This document shows positions 42,700 to 51,920 of a stretch of 64,000 nucleotides of DNA, piece after piece; the stretch's first letter is position 1; each line of letters starts with the position of its first letter. Under the pieces are notes generated by a model. That model worked only from the letters and a program-made list of their open reading frames with translations, had not been told where the DNA came from and ran no database searches. Source of the stretch: JAAYJT01 sp037446395 (GTDB lineage: Bacteria; Bacteroidota; Bacteroidia; Bacteroidales; JAAYJT01); NCBI GenBank assembly GCA_037446395.1, contig JBBIIP010000013.1, forward strand, positions 12,234 to 76,233, given 5' to 3'. The translations under genes were made by a program, and so were the position numbers.

Positions 42700-44070
42700 A
42701 TGAGAAATCTTTACACTATTAAGTCATTCATAGCGATTAGTGCTATCATGGCATCTGTTGCATTAATCGTTTCATGCCATCAAAAACCGATAAGCACTTA
42801 CAGTCCGGTTGTGAATCCGGAGTGGAGCAAAGGCGCCAATATTTATGAGGTTAATTTAAGGCAATACACGCCCGAAGGAACATTCAATGCTTTTCGCCTC
42901 CATCTGCCACGACTCAAGGAAATGGGTGTTGATATTCTGTGGCTTATGCCGATCCATCCCATCGGCGAATTAAATCGTAAGGGAGCACTTGGCAGCTATT
43001 ATTCGGTGAGAGACTACAAAGCAGTGAACCCTGAGTTTGGAACCATGGATGATTTCAAAAAACTGGTCGCCGAAGCCCATGATCTTGGCATGTATGTGAT
43101 TCTCGATTGGGTGGCGAATCATACCTCTTGGGATAATGCCCTGGTAACCAAGTATCGCGAATGGTACACCCAAAATCAGAAAGGTGAACTCGTGTCGCCT
43201 TATGACTGGAGCGATGTGGTTCAATTGAATTATAACAATCGCGAGCTGTGGGATTATATGATTGATGCCCTTGAATTTTGGGTGGAAGAAACAAACATTG
43301 ATGGCTACAGGTGTGATGTGGCCTTTTTAGTTCCTACAGAATTTTGGAATTGCGCCCGCCAAGAACTTGAAGAAATCAAACCGGTTTTTATGCTTGCCGA
43401 AGCCGAAGAGCCAGTGCATCATGAACATGCTTTTGATATGTCTTATGCCTGGAACATGCACAATGCCATGGATGCTGTAGGAGCAGGTTTAAAAAGCGCC
43501 AGCCATCTCGACTCGGTTCTTAACGAAGATCTCCGAAAGTTTCCTGCTTCGGCTTACCGAATGCAGTTTACTTCGAACCATGATGAAAATTCCTGGAAAA
43601 GCACTGAATATTCCCGGCTGGGAGAGGGTGTGAAAACATTTGCTGTGCTAAAATCAACCATCCCCGGAATGCCATTGATATACAGTGGCCAGGAGGCCGG
43701 CCTGAACCGCATGCTGAAATTTTTTGAAAAAGACGAAATTGTTTGGTCCCAGTTACCATTGGCCAATTTTTACAAGGAACTCCTGACATTGAAAAAACAA
43801 AACCCCGCATTATGGAATGGTCAGTATGGAGGCACTTATACCCGCATCAGCACCAGCGATGACAAACGTATTTTTGCATTTGTTCGCCAGAAAGATTCAC
43901 ACCAGGTTTTTGTAATTTTGAATCTTTCTCCCGACCCGGTCAGCACACAATTGACCGGGACAGGCTATGAAGGCGCCTATGATGCGCTGTTCGGATTATC
44001 CGGCAACAATTTTGAGCCAAATGTTCAACTGCATTTAAAAGGCTGGGAGTACAGGGTCTACTACCGGTAA
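42700..44070 (+). CDS. GH13 alpha-amylase family lipoprotein
   Basis: The 456-residue protein has a lipoprotein signal (IVSC, Cys26), so it is probably anchored to a membrane and faces the periplasm or surface. The GH13 catalytic residues are visible: nucleophile Asp206 in GYRCDVAF, acid/base Glu234 in MLAEAE and Asp295 in TSNHDENSW, with ILDWVANHTSWD near residue 134 as region I. It probably hydrolyses alpha-1,4-glucans or maltodextrins. It lies after mutB and before the PAP2 gene. Confidence 0.9.
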   Translation: MRNLYTIKSFIAISAIMASVALIVSCHQKPISTYSPVVNPEWSKGANIYEVNLRQYTPEGTFNAFRLHLPRLKEMGVDILWLMPIHPIGELNRKGALGSYYSVRDYKAVNPEFGTMDDFKKLVAEAHDLGMYVILDWVANHTSWDNALVTKYREWYTQNQKGELVSPYDWSDVVQLNYNNRELWDYMIDALEFWVEETNIDGYRCDVAFLVPTEFWNCARQELEEIKPVFMLAEAEEPVHHEHAFDMSYAWNMHNAMDAVGAGLKSASHLDSVLNEDLRKFPASAYRMQFTSNHDENSWKSTEYSRLGEGVKTFAVLKSTIPGMPLIYSGQEAGLNRMLKFFEKDEIVWSQLPLANFYKELLTLKKQNPALWNGQYGGTYTRISTSDDKRIFAFVRQKDSHQVFVILNLSPDPVSTQLTGTGYEGAYDALFGLSGNNFEPNVQLHLKGWEYRVYYR

Positions 44071-44091
44071 CCACCATAAACTACCTATCCA

Positions 44092-44745
44092 ATGAAAATG
44101 GCAAAGCTTTGGAAAGAAAATAAAGCTTTTCTCATTCCTTACGGTTTTGCTTTCGTCGCGACTTCTTTTTTTCTCATTACGAAGGACAAAGAAACGATTC
44201 ACCTGGCGATTAATAACCATCATTCACCCCTTGGCGACCTATTATTCAAATATATAACCCATCTGGGTGATGGGTTTGTCACCTTGCTCGCCGTAATCAT
44301 CCTGCTGTTTTTTACTTATCGAAAAACTTTCACCCTACTGGGTCCCTTTCTTGCAGGCGGATTAATTGTCCAGGTAATGAAACGGTTCATTTTCAGCGAT
44401 ATGGACCGTCCAATCAGGTATTTTACAGACATCTCCGTACTTAACCTTGTTGAAGGCGTAACGCTTCATGGTGCCAATGCATTTCCATCGGGGCATACTG
44501 CCAGCGTCTTTACTCTGTTTTTTTGCCTGGCGGTTTTTTTGGAAAAAATATGGGCAAAAATTGCTATGCTTTTCATTGCGTTGCTCGTGGCTTTCTCACG
44601 CGTATATTTGCATCAGCATTTTCTCGAAGACGTGGTAGCCGGCTCCCTTCTCGGGGTGTTGGTTGTAGCGCCTTTCTATCATTGGATTTACTTGTCGGAA
44701 CGAGAATGGCTGAACAAATCTTTAGGAAAATTATTTCAAAAATAA
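44092..44745 (+). CDS. PAP2-type membrane phosphatase
   Basis: The 217-residue membrane protein has the three PAP2 motifs: KRFIFSDMDRP near residue 97, PSGHTASVF near residue 132, and SRVYLHQHFLEDVVAG near residue 165 (with the catalytic His). The family removes phosphate from lipid phosphates, for example undecaprenyl pyrophosphate or lipid A. Being next to an ArnT-like transferase, it may act on lipid A or a polyprenyl-phosphate carrier. That is inference. Confidence 0.87.
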   Translation: MKMAKLWKENKAFLIPYGFAFVATSFFLITKDKETIHLAINNHHSPLGDLLFKYITHLGDGFVTLLAVIILLFFTYRKTFTLLGPFLAGGLIVQVMKRFIFSDMDRPIRYFTDISVLNLVEGVTLHGANAFPSGHTASVFTLFFCLAVFLEKIWAKIAMLFIALLVAFSRVYLHQHFLEDVVAGSLLGVLVVAPFYHWIYLSEREWLNKSLGKLFQK

Positions 44746-44757
44746 CCTGACAAGGCC

Positions 44758-46425
44758 ATGATAAAATTACTTAATGCGAAAAATGATCTTACCTTGCAAC
44801 TGCTCCTTATAGCAGTCGCTGCCCTCATTTTCATTCCTTTTCTTGGCGGGGTTCACTTGTTCGACTGGGACGAAATAAACTTTGCAGAATCAGCACGTGA
44901 AATGATCGCCTCGGGCGATTACCTTACTGTGCAGATAGGATACCACCCGTTTTGGGAAAAGCCCCCACTTTTCATCTGGATGCAGGTACTCTCGATGAAA
45001 GTCTTTGGAATCAATGAATTTGCTGCCCGCTTTCCAAATGCCATTAGTGGAATTATTACCCTGCTCATACTCTATAAATTTGGTAAAAGAATTTTTAACC
45101 ACCGTTTTGCTTTGCTTTGGGTCACAGCTTATGTTGGGAGCGTTCTTCCTTTTTTCTACTTCAAATCGGGCATCATTGACCCCTGGTTCAACCTGTTTAT
45201 ATTTACAGGAATCAGCTACTTTGTATTTTATATTGAAAACGAAAAATCAAAGCTGCTCAATCTGCTCATTTCTGCTACGGCACTGGGCCTTGCCATTCTG
45301 ACCAAGGGACCGGTGGCATTGCTGATTTTTCTTTCAGCTTTTGGTATTTATCTGCTTTTAAAACAGTTCAAACTAAATATCAAATGGTATGAACCGGTGT
45401 TTTTTGCCTTCATCCTGACGTTGGTGGGAGGGAGCTGGTTTATCTTGCAGCTGCTGAGCGGCAGGGTTGAACTTATACAGGATTTTGTCAGTTATCAGCT
45501 TCGCCTGTTCAGTACACAGGATGCCGGGCATGGAGGGTTTTTCCTATATCACTTTGTTGTGCTGCTCATCGGGGTTTTTCCTGCATCACTATTTGCGATT
45601 GCCGGACACCAGCGGGTTTTACTTCCTTATCGTATGCAACGAAACTATCGGACATGGATGATTGTGCTCCTGTGGATTGTCTTAGTGCTTTTCACCATCG
45701 TGAAAACCAAGATTGTTCATTACAGCTCGCTGGCCTATTTTCCTGTTACCTTTCTGGCGGCCCTGGCCATACAACAAATGTTCGACAGGGAATTGAAAAT
45801 TCAAGCCTGGTTGAAGGTATCCATCACCATCGTCGGATCACTTATCGCATTCGCTTTTTTGGCATTACCGTTTGTTCATTTATTCAAGCATTTGATTATC
45901 AAATCGAACATGATCAACGACCCTTTTGCCAAAGCCAACCTGCAGGCCGATGTGCCATGGTCAGGCCTTGAACTTCTCATAGGGCTGGTCTTATTGGCCG
46001 GGGTGATATTATTCCTGTATTTTAGTGGCAAACAGAAGTACCGGCAGGCTTTTGCATGGCTTTTTATTTCTTCTTTTCTGTTTGTTTACCTGGCAATCGT
46101 TTTTATTACTCCCAAGATTGAAGGCTACTCGCAGCGGGCTGCTATTGAGTTTTTTAAGGGTGCAAGTGATAAGGATGCCTATGTCGAAACATTGGGGTAT
46201 AAGAGTTTTGCACACTTGTTCTATGGAAAAGTAAATCCGAAGAACAGACATTCAAAGGTGAACAGTGACTGGTTGCTGACAGGCGATATTGATAAGGATG
46301 CTTATTTTTCTGTAAAAATTCAGCACAAGGATGAATACCTTGCCAGGCAGCCTGAGCTTCAGTTGCTTTACGAGAAAAACGGATTTGTATTTTTATTTAG
46401 ACCCCGAACGATACCAGCCGAATAA
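44758..46425 (+). CDS. ArnT-like glycosyltransferase (GT39/GT83 superfamily)
   Basis: The 555-residue protein has about 12 hydrophobic segments. The N-terminal periplasmic loop carries the catalytic-type motif FDWDEINFAESAREMI near residue 38 and HPFWEKPPLFIWMQ near residue 63, hallmarks of ArnT and PMT transferases that use polyprenyl-phosphate sugars. C-terminal residues from about 445 are soluble. It probably modifies lipid A or glycans with a sugar. It starts 12 bases after the PAP2 gene and ends 9 bases before the GT2 gene. Confidence 0.85.
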   Translation: MIKLLNAKNDLTLQLLLIAVAALIFIPFLGGVHLFDWDEINFAESAREMIASGDYLTVQIGYHPFWEKPPLFIWMQVLSMKVFGINEFAARFPNAISGIITLLILYKFGKRIFNHRFALLWVTAYVGSVLPFFYFKSGIIDPWFNLFIFTGISYFVFYIENEKSKLLNLLISATALGLAILTKGPVALLIFLSAFGIYLLLKQFKLNIKWYEPVFFAFILTLVGGSWFILQLLSGRVELIQDFVSYQLRLFSTQDAGHGGFFLYHFVVLLIGVFPASLFAIAGHQRVLLPYRMQRNYRTWMIVLLWIVLVLFTIVKTKIVHYSSLAYFPVTFLAALAIQQMFDRELKIQAWLKVSITIVGSLIAFAFLALPFVHLFKHLIIKSNMINDPFAKANLQADVPWSGLELLIGLVLLAGVILFLYFSGKQKYRQAFAWLFISSFLFVYLAIVFITPKIEGYSQRAAIEFFKGASDKDAYVETLGYKSFAHLFYGKVNPKNRHSKVNSDWLLTGDIDKDAYFSVKIQHKDEYLARQPELQLLYEKNGFVFLFRPRTIPAE

Positions 46426-46434
46426 ACTATTTTT

Positions 46435-47229
46435 ATGATAAACAATAAGATCGTCACCGTTGTACTCCCAGCCTATAATGCTGGAAAAACACTTGAAAAA
46501 ACCTATAACGAAATTCCTTTTGACATTGTAGATCATGTTGTATTGGTTGATGATCGCAGCAATGATAATACCCTTGAGGTTGCACTAAAAATTGGAATCA
46601 AGAACATAGTCCAGCACGACCAGAACAGAGGCTATGGCGGGAATCAGAAATCGTGCTATAACAAAGCACTTGAGCTTGGATCGGATATTGTTGTCATGCT
46701 TCATCCCGACTATCAATATACTCCGCTTTTGCTCAGGAGCATGTGCTATTTAATTGCCGATGGGGTTTATGAGGTTGTGTTGGGGTCGCGAATTCTTGGT
46801 AACGGTGCACTTAAAGGGGGTATGCCCTATTATAAATACATTGCCAACCGGTTCTTAACGCTCTTTCAGAATATATTGATGAATCAGAAACTCTCCGAAT
46901 ACCATACAGGGTACAGGGCTTTTTCTGGAAGGGTGCTTCAGTTGGTTGATTACAGTAGCAACTCAGACGATTTTATTTTCGACAACCAGATGATAGCCCA
47001 AATTTTTTATGCCGGGTTTGAAATTGCCGAGATCACCTGCCCCACCAAATATTTCGAAGAAGCTTCTTCAATCAACCTGCGCAGAAGTATCAAATATGGC
47101 CTGGGCGTTTTATGGGTGTCCGTATCGTATTTTTTACAAAAAACAGGCCTGTTCAAATTCAGAATTTTTACTACGGGACAGCCCATTAAAGAATCCCGGC
47201 AATTGCCTCACATCACCGAATCGGAATAA
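46435..47229 (+). CDS. Family 2 glycosyltransferase
   Basis: The 264-residue protein is a GT2-A enzyme. VTVVLPAYNAGKTLEKTYNEI (about residues 6-26), VVLVDDRSNDNT with the nucleotide-sugar Asp, and HPDYQYTP with a DxD-like region near residue 85 are visible. Members of this type (dolichol-phosphate mannose synthase-like) often make polyprenyl-phosphate sugars, the donor class for ArnT-like enzymes, which fits the neighbour. No membrane anchor is seen. Its end overlaps the convergent ccmE by 22 bases. Confidence 0.87.
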   Translation: MINNKIVTVVLPAYNAGKTLEKTYNEIPFDIVDHVVLVDDRSNDNTLEVALKIGIKNIVQHDQNRGYGGNQKSCYNKALELGSDIVVMLHPDYQYTPLLLRSMCYLIADGVYEVVLGSRILGNGALKGGMPYYKYIANRFLTLFQNILMNQKLSEYHTGYRAFSGRVLQLVDYSSNSDDFIFDNQMIAQIFYAGFEIAEITCPTKYFEEASSINLRRSIKYGLGVLWVSVSYFLQKTGLFKFRIFTTGQPIKESRQLPHITESE

Positions 47230-47612
47230 ACTTCGGGCAAACCCTTGTCATTGTATTTTGATGGACATTTGAGCAGCAAACTCGAAGCCTCGAAAGCATC
47301 ACCCATCATTTTACCAATAATTACCACCTGGTCTGACTTTTCAAAGTCCTGCGGTTTGGCCCCTTTGTATATGACCCGGCATTCATGCCCGAGCGGATCA
47401 GTCATGAAAAAGCTGAATAAATTGTGATCAATTTGAGGGTTGTATTCAATTGGTTTATTGCGGCTAAGCGTGCCGATGATGTGAAATTCCCTGCCCTGGT
47501 TTGAGTTTGCTTCTCCGAAATTGCTGTAAGTGGATGATCCGGAAAATGTTGTGATGATGATGCCGGTAAGCACCGCCACCACGACCAACGCCACAATGTG
47601 GATTGTTTTCAT
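47208..47612 (-). CDS. ccmE: Cytochrome c maturation haem chaperone CcmE, Cys type
   Basis: The 134-residue protein has one N-terminal membrane segment and a beta-barrel domain. The haem-attachment motif of classical CcmE is HxxxY. Here the same place reads CPSKY (Cys116, Tyr120), the CxxxY form known from Desulfovibrio and some archaea. It would receive haem from CcmC in the periplasm. Its start overlaps ccmD by 4 bases (ATGA). Confidence 0.85.
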   Translation of the reverse strand: MKTIHIVALVVVAVLTGIIITTFSGSSTYSNFGEANSNQGREFHIIGTLSRNKPIEYNPQIDHNLFSFFMTDPLGHECRVIYKGAKPQDFEKSDQVVIIGKMMGDAFEASSLLLKCPSKYNDKGLPEVYSDSVM

Positions 47613-47755
47613 ACCCGGTCGCGTTTCTTAATCATCTCCCTGAGTTTTCTCTCGATCTTATTCACTTTGTTCCCGATCAGGAACAAGTATATGAACAACC
47701 CGAACAAAATTATCAGCAACACTGCGATCACGACATATAGTTTCGATTCTTCCAT
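47609..47755 (-). CDS. ccmD: CcmD-like small membrane protein
   Basis: A 48-codon gene reads MEESKLYVVIAVLLIILFGL and continues with a second half of the membrane segment and a lysine/arginine-rich tail (NKVNKIERKLREMIKKRDRV). One membrane helix plus a basic tail is the CcmD layout, which helps release haem-loaded CcmE from the CcmC complex. It is placed between ccmC and ccmE and overlaps ccmE by 4 bases. Confidence 0.75.
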   Translation of the reverse strand: MEESKLYVVIAVLLIILFGLFIYLFLIGNKVNKIERKLREMIKKRDRV

Positions 47756-48009
47756 ACAATGACAGGTATACTTAGACAGTTAAAATATTGGGCGAGAACT
47801 GAATCCTGATTCACAATTCGGCAGTTCCACACCCCTTGGTTCAGCTATAAGCGGAGTTAATTTGCCAGCCCACAAAAGTATGTATTTATTGCGATATAGG
47901 GCATTTTGAGTCAATCATTTTGGAGACAGACTTTACCCTCCACCCAGACCCTAGCCTTTTATCTTATTTTACATCGAATAGGTTGAGGTGAAAAAGCTTA
48001 TGCAAGTGG

Positions 48010-48678
48010 CTAGTCTTTGTTTTCCATCTCTAACTGCAGATGTTTAATTCTTACACGCAATTCAACGATCCAAACACCCAGTAGTATCCAACCTAATAGC
48101 GCAGGGTAGAATACCATGCGCAACCTGTTGTCAAGCTCTGCCAATGTCATAGGGCTGCCCCCCTGGCCGGGATGGATGCTGTTATCTGACAGTCGGGGAA
48201 GGATACCGATGAAAATAACCATGAGCACAAAAGCAAAAATATTATACACAGCTGCAATCCGACCACGTTTTTCAACGTCAGCCACCGAACTGCGCAATAC
48301 CATATAGGCAAGATACACCAGAATACTCAATGCGGCGCCGTTTAGTTTGGGGTCTTTCGCCCAGGGGGCTCCCCAGGTGGCGTTGGCCCACAACATGCCC
48401 GTTAAAATTCCGAGCAGACCAAACACCAGGCCAACATGGGCTGCTTGTTCCGCAATCATGTCGAACCGGGTTTCGAATTTTCGAAGATAGCGAATGCTAT
48501 TGACAAACGATACCATGAACAAAAATATCATCGTAAACCACATTCCTACATGGTAAAAAAGGTTGCGGATGCTCTCATAAATCACCGGCAGTTCAGGCGT
48601 TTTGATGAGCAACCCCGCCACTACGGCATAAGTGAGTAACACGATGGCAAGGAGTTTATAGATTATTTTCAGATTCAT
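48010..48678 (-). CDS. ccmC: Cytochrome c maturation protein CcmC
   Basis: The 222-residue membrane protein of the haem-handling family has about six hydrophobic segments. The tryptophan-rich loop is WANATWGAPWAKDPKLN near residue 99, and His ligands appear in LFYHVGMW near residue 43 and DNSIHPGQGG near residue 168. It attaches haem to CcmE. It is 254 bases upstream of ccmD. Confidence 0.88.
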   Translation of the reverse strand: MNLKIIYKLLAIVLLTYAVVAGLLIKTPELPVIYESIRNLFYHVGMWFTMIFLFMVSFVNSIRYLRKFETRFDMIAEQAAHVGLVFGLLGILTGMLWANATWGAPWAKDPKLNGAALSILVYLAYMVLRSSVADVEKRGRIAAVYNIFAFVLMVIFIGILPRLSDNSIHPGQGGSPMTLAELDNRLRMVFYPALLGWILLGVWIVELRVRIKHLQLEMENKD

Positions 48679-48820
48679 TTTAATTTTTTGTTATTGTCCA
48701 TGACTATTGCAGGGGATTTGATGGGCAGGGCAGTGGCCAAATGCCAGTGGATATTCAATGGAAATGTAGATTTTAAGACAAGAAACATTAAATAGTTTTC
48801 CAATTCCATCCTTACTTTGT

Positions 48821-49477
48821 TTACTCTTTCCATAAATAAGGAAACAAAACGATAGCCAGTACCACCACAATGATTAGCAAACTTACCAACCCGAAAAGCA
48901 GCTTAGATGCTTCATTCCAATCCATTTGATTCAATGCAAGTGCCGACAATTTAATGAGAATCAACAGTTTGGGCATTACCACCGGAAAGCTCAGAATGGC
49001 CATCAGCGTAAAGTTATTTCCAGCCCTCGAGGCAATGGCTGCAACCAACGTAAGAATCAAAGCAAATCCGACGCTCCCAAGCAACAAGGCGGCTGCAAAA
49101 ATTCCTGCATTCATTTGGGGTAATCCCATAAACAGCGAAAAAATTACCCATGTCACAAAAGAAAGCACCACCATCAGAAAAATATTGTATATCATTTTTG
49201 CAACGATCAGCGCAAGAGGCGACACGATGCTATAATAATAGAGATGTCGTGATGAATGCTCATCAACAAAACTTTTTGAAACGGCGTTCACCGATGAAAA
49301 AAGAAGGATTATCCAAAGCAGCATATTCCAGGTTGTAGTGTCAACAATGCCGTTTAAGGCCAGGTAGCACACAAATACTGTTGAAATTGTATGTAAAATA
49401 ATTCCATTCAGTACATAAGGCTTACGCAGCTCAAGGCGTATATCCTTGTAAATAAGCAGAATGATTTGGTTGTACAT
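48821..49477 (-). CDS. ccmB: Cytochrome c maturation protein CcmB
   Basis: The 218-residue protein has six hydrophobic segments and the CcmB layout (LIYKDIRLELRKPYVLNGI near residue 8, HLYYYSIVSPLALIVAKMIYN near residue 78). CcmB is the permease partner of the ATPase CcmA in freeing haem-loaded CcmE. No ccmA gene is present beside it. It is the promoter-side gene of the ccmB-C-D-E group. Confidence 0.85.
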   Translation of the reverse strand: MYNQIILLIYKDIRLELRKPYVLNGIILHTISTVFVCYLALNGIVDTTTWNMLLWIILLFSSVNAVSKSFVDEHSSRHLYYYSIVSPLALIVAKMIYNIFLMVVLSFVTWVIFSLFMGLPQMNAGIFAAALLLGSVGFALILTLVAAIASRAGNNFTLMAILSFPVVMPKLLILIKLSALALNQMDWNEASKLLFGLVSLLIIVVVLAIVLFPYLWKE

Positions 49478-49535
49478 GATTGCACAAAGGTTGTAATTTT
49501 TTTCTTTAAATCTGAGAACCGAGACCGAAATTGAT

Positions 49536-49543
49536 TATCTTTG
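49536..49543 (+). promoter_or_regulatory. Putative -7 box of the first T9SS cargo gene
   Basis: TATCTTTG matches TAnnTTTG, about 160 bases upstream of the start at 49700, implying a long leader. Confidence 0.4.
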
Positions 49544-49699
49544 CGAAGGTGATATAAAAACCAGTGGCGCTCGGTTCTAGCTCAATGTGTTTTTTTTTGC
49601 CGCTCCGGATTTGATTTTTGTTGTTTCATGTGTGGGAATTATTAAATATTTATTTTTACAAAAATTATTCAGCAAATCATTCACTTAAAACTTAATCCT

Positions 49700-51664
49700 A
49701 TGAAAAAAACATTACTCTTGATCGGATTTTCTTTCTCACTCCTTTCCCTGTCTGCCCAAAATTACGGAATTAACCCTGCAATCAAAGCAGACCGGCAACT
49801 TCCCCGAAACATCTCGGAAAACGTTTTTAAGGCAGCACCCATCACCAACTCAGTACCTTCATTTCCAAAGCCTATAAATGTGTCAAAAAGCAACGACATC
49901 GTCACTGTGATCAACATCGGTCAGTCGTTCAACGCGTATGGGCTATACAATGGTGGACGCACAGCGATCTGGGCCGACAACAACCTGAAGACTGTCGCTT
50001 TTTTCCATAGATTGACTGCGACCCCGGGAAGTGGTCATATTGGCTACGATCTGTCGGTTAATGGTGGCTTTAACTGGACAATTAATACCCGCATCTATAA
50101 TCCAACCATTGCTCCGGGAGCCAATGCCCGCTACCCCCAGGGAGTCATTTACAATCCTACCGGAAATACCAATCCAAACAATGCCTTTCTCAGCTCTTTT
50201 AGTCCGATTCTGGATGGCAGTAACGGAACCGCCGGATCATGGGGTGGATATGGAGTTGCAACCGTTAAAATTGATACACCCTTGGCTCCCTTACAGCAAA
50301 GCTGGCCAACCAGTGGTGCATTTAGGGGAAATGTGCCGGCTGCCATGACCATAAACCCTGTAAATGGCGATATCTGGGTATATGAACCCTCCCTGGTTGG
50401 AGGATTAGGTAGCGGATATACCGACACCTTACTGGTTGTAAAGGGCGTTTTCAATCAAACTACCGGCAATTATGCCTATACTCGTTCATTGATGTTCGCT
50501 CCGGATAATGATCCCGCTGCCGTGAGACCTCCTGCTGATGAAAAGATTGCCTTTGCTCCCGATGGGCAAATCGGATACATGTCCCTTCTCTGGGACAACC
50601 GCTCCGATCCTTTTGCAGCCGGATGGACCTACTACCCCATTATCTATAAAACCGTTAATGGTGGCCAAACCTGGACTGGACCCACTCCAGTCAGGCTGAG
50701 CGGCCCACAGGGGATGCCTGAAATAAAAAACTATCTGACAGCAGAACAATGGAATTCACTTTGGACCAACCCGAGCGCAGTGCATAGAGATTCAGTTCGC
50801 TATACTACCGCTTTCGATCATGATCTGGTGGTTGATGCCAATGGTAACCCCCATATATGTGTAACCATTGGCGTTGGTAGTACCACCACCGCATACTCTA
50901 TCATTGCCTCCGGCGGATATGGGGCAACGTTTCATATTTACTCATTGAACCAAGGTACCAATTGGATCGCAAAGTACATAACCCATAATAAAACCTTCCG
51001 TGGCACTTTTGGTGATATTAGTGAAGACAGCCGTTCTCAAATCACCAGGACACAAGATGGAACCCGTGTCTTCCTTTCCTGGATAGATACAGACTTCCCG
51101 AACACCACCACCAACACCCTCCCCGACATTTATTGTGTTGGTGTTAAAGTATCGCCAATGCCCTATCGCTACACGACAGTCAGAAATGTTACTTTGTACT
51201 CAGATGCATGGACCGATGCTACGTTTGGCACTGCCTCGCACTATGCCCTCACCACCGGAACAAATCATACGGTTCCTTTCGTTTATCAGACGCTAACCGC
51301 AGGTGACCCTACCGCTCAGGTTCAGTTTAAATACATTCCCGACTTCATTATCAAGGAGGCCGACTTTACAGTTGCCAGCACAGAGAAAATTCCTGTTCAG
51401 GAAAAGCTTTTCTCAATTTCGCAGAATTTCCCCAACCCATTCCCAGGCACCACTCAATTCACCATCGATCTCAACCGCCCTGTCAGGGTGAGTGTAGAGG
51501 TGCTGAACCTGATGGGCCAACGTGTGATGCTTCTCGACAAAGGAGTAATGGAAGCCAAATCGCATCTGATTACCCTCGATCTGAGCAGCCAACCCACCGG
51601 CCTCTACTTCTATAAAGTTAAGGCTGACAATCAGACAATTACCAGGCGTATGATTCTCCAATAA
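49700..51664 (+). CDS. T9SS-secreted protein with Asp-box (BNR-like) repeats
   Basis: The 654-residue protein has a signal peptide (MKKTLLLIGFSFSLLSLSAQ) and a T9SS type-A sorting domain over the last 80 residues (FSISQNFPNPFPGTT..., LNLMGQRV..., GLYFYKVKADNQTITRRMILQ). The body has Asp-box-like turns such as SVNGGFNW, VNGGQTW and SLNQGTNW, which suggest a beta-propeller. Sialidases share this fold, but no catalytic arginines were identified, so activity is unknown. It is followed by a terminator and a similar gene. Confidence 0.87.
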   Translation: MKKTLLLIGFSFSLLSLSAQNYGINPAIKADRQLPRNISENVFKAAPITNSVPSFPKPINVSKSNDIVTVINIGQSFNAYGLYNGGRTAIWADNNLKTVAFFHRLTATPGSGHIGYDLSVNGGFNWTINTRIYNPTIAPGANARYPQGVIYNPTGNTNPNNAFLSSFSPILDGSNGTAGSWGGYGVATVKIDTPLAPLQQSWPTSGAFRGNVPAAMTINPVNGDIWVYEPSLVGGLGSGYTDTLLVVKGVFNQTTGNYAYTRSLMFAPDNDPAAVRPPADEKIAFAPDGQIGYMSLLWDNRSDPFAAGWTYYPIIYKTVNGGQTWTGPTPVRLSGPQGMPEIKNYLTAEQWNSLWTNPSAVHRDSVRYTTAFDHDLVVDANGNPHICVTIGVGSTTTAYSIIASGGYGATFHIYSLNQGTNWIAKYITHNKTFRGTFGDISEDSRSQITRTQDGTRVFLSWIDTDFPNTTTNTLPDIYCVGVKVSPMPYRYTTVRNVTLYSDAWTDATFGTASHYALTTGTNHTVPFVYQTLTAGDPTAQVQFKYIPDFIIKEADFTVASTEKIPVQEKLFSISQNFPNPFPGTTQFTIDLNRPVRVSVEVLNLMGQRVMLLDKGVMEAKSHLITLDLSSQPTGLYFYKVKADNQTITRRMILQ

Positions 51665-51684
51665 TCGCATAAATTTTATTAATA

Positions 51685-51718
51685 AAAGCCGCCCCCTAAT
51701 CCGGGCGGCTTTTTTTGT
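51685..51718 (+). terminator. Rho-independent terminator after the first T9SS gene
   Basis: A 10-base-pair stem (AAAGCCGCCC with GGGCGGCTTT, 8-base loop) is followed by a T-run, 21 bases after the stop codon. Confidence 0.93.
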
Positions 51719-51870
51719 GCAATCAGGTGCTGTTTTCAAATATCCGCACATAAGAAAACATATTATACCTATCCCAATCGGTTTTGGCCAACCGGGCACA
51801 AAAAAACCGAAGAATAAATTATTGGCTCTAAAAATATAAACTGTGAAGCAAATCCCATCCGAAAATTCTT

Positions 51871-51878
51871 TATATTTG
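51871..51878 (+). promoter_or_regulatory. Putative -7 box of the second T9SS cargo gene
   Basis: TATATTTG matches TAnnTTTG, 43 bases upstream of the ATG at 51921. It lies inside the longer GTG-initiated frame and so supports the shorter start. Confidence 0.5.
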
Positions 51879-51920
51879 CTCAATTTACAAAACCTAGTTT
51901 ATCACCCAAAAAGAAACTTA

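Noticed and set aside
51843..51920. GTG-initiated extension of the second T9SS gene
   Set aside because: The extension is not signal-like, while the ATG at 51921 gives a clean signal peptide and lies downstream of a -7 box at 51871.
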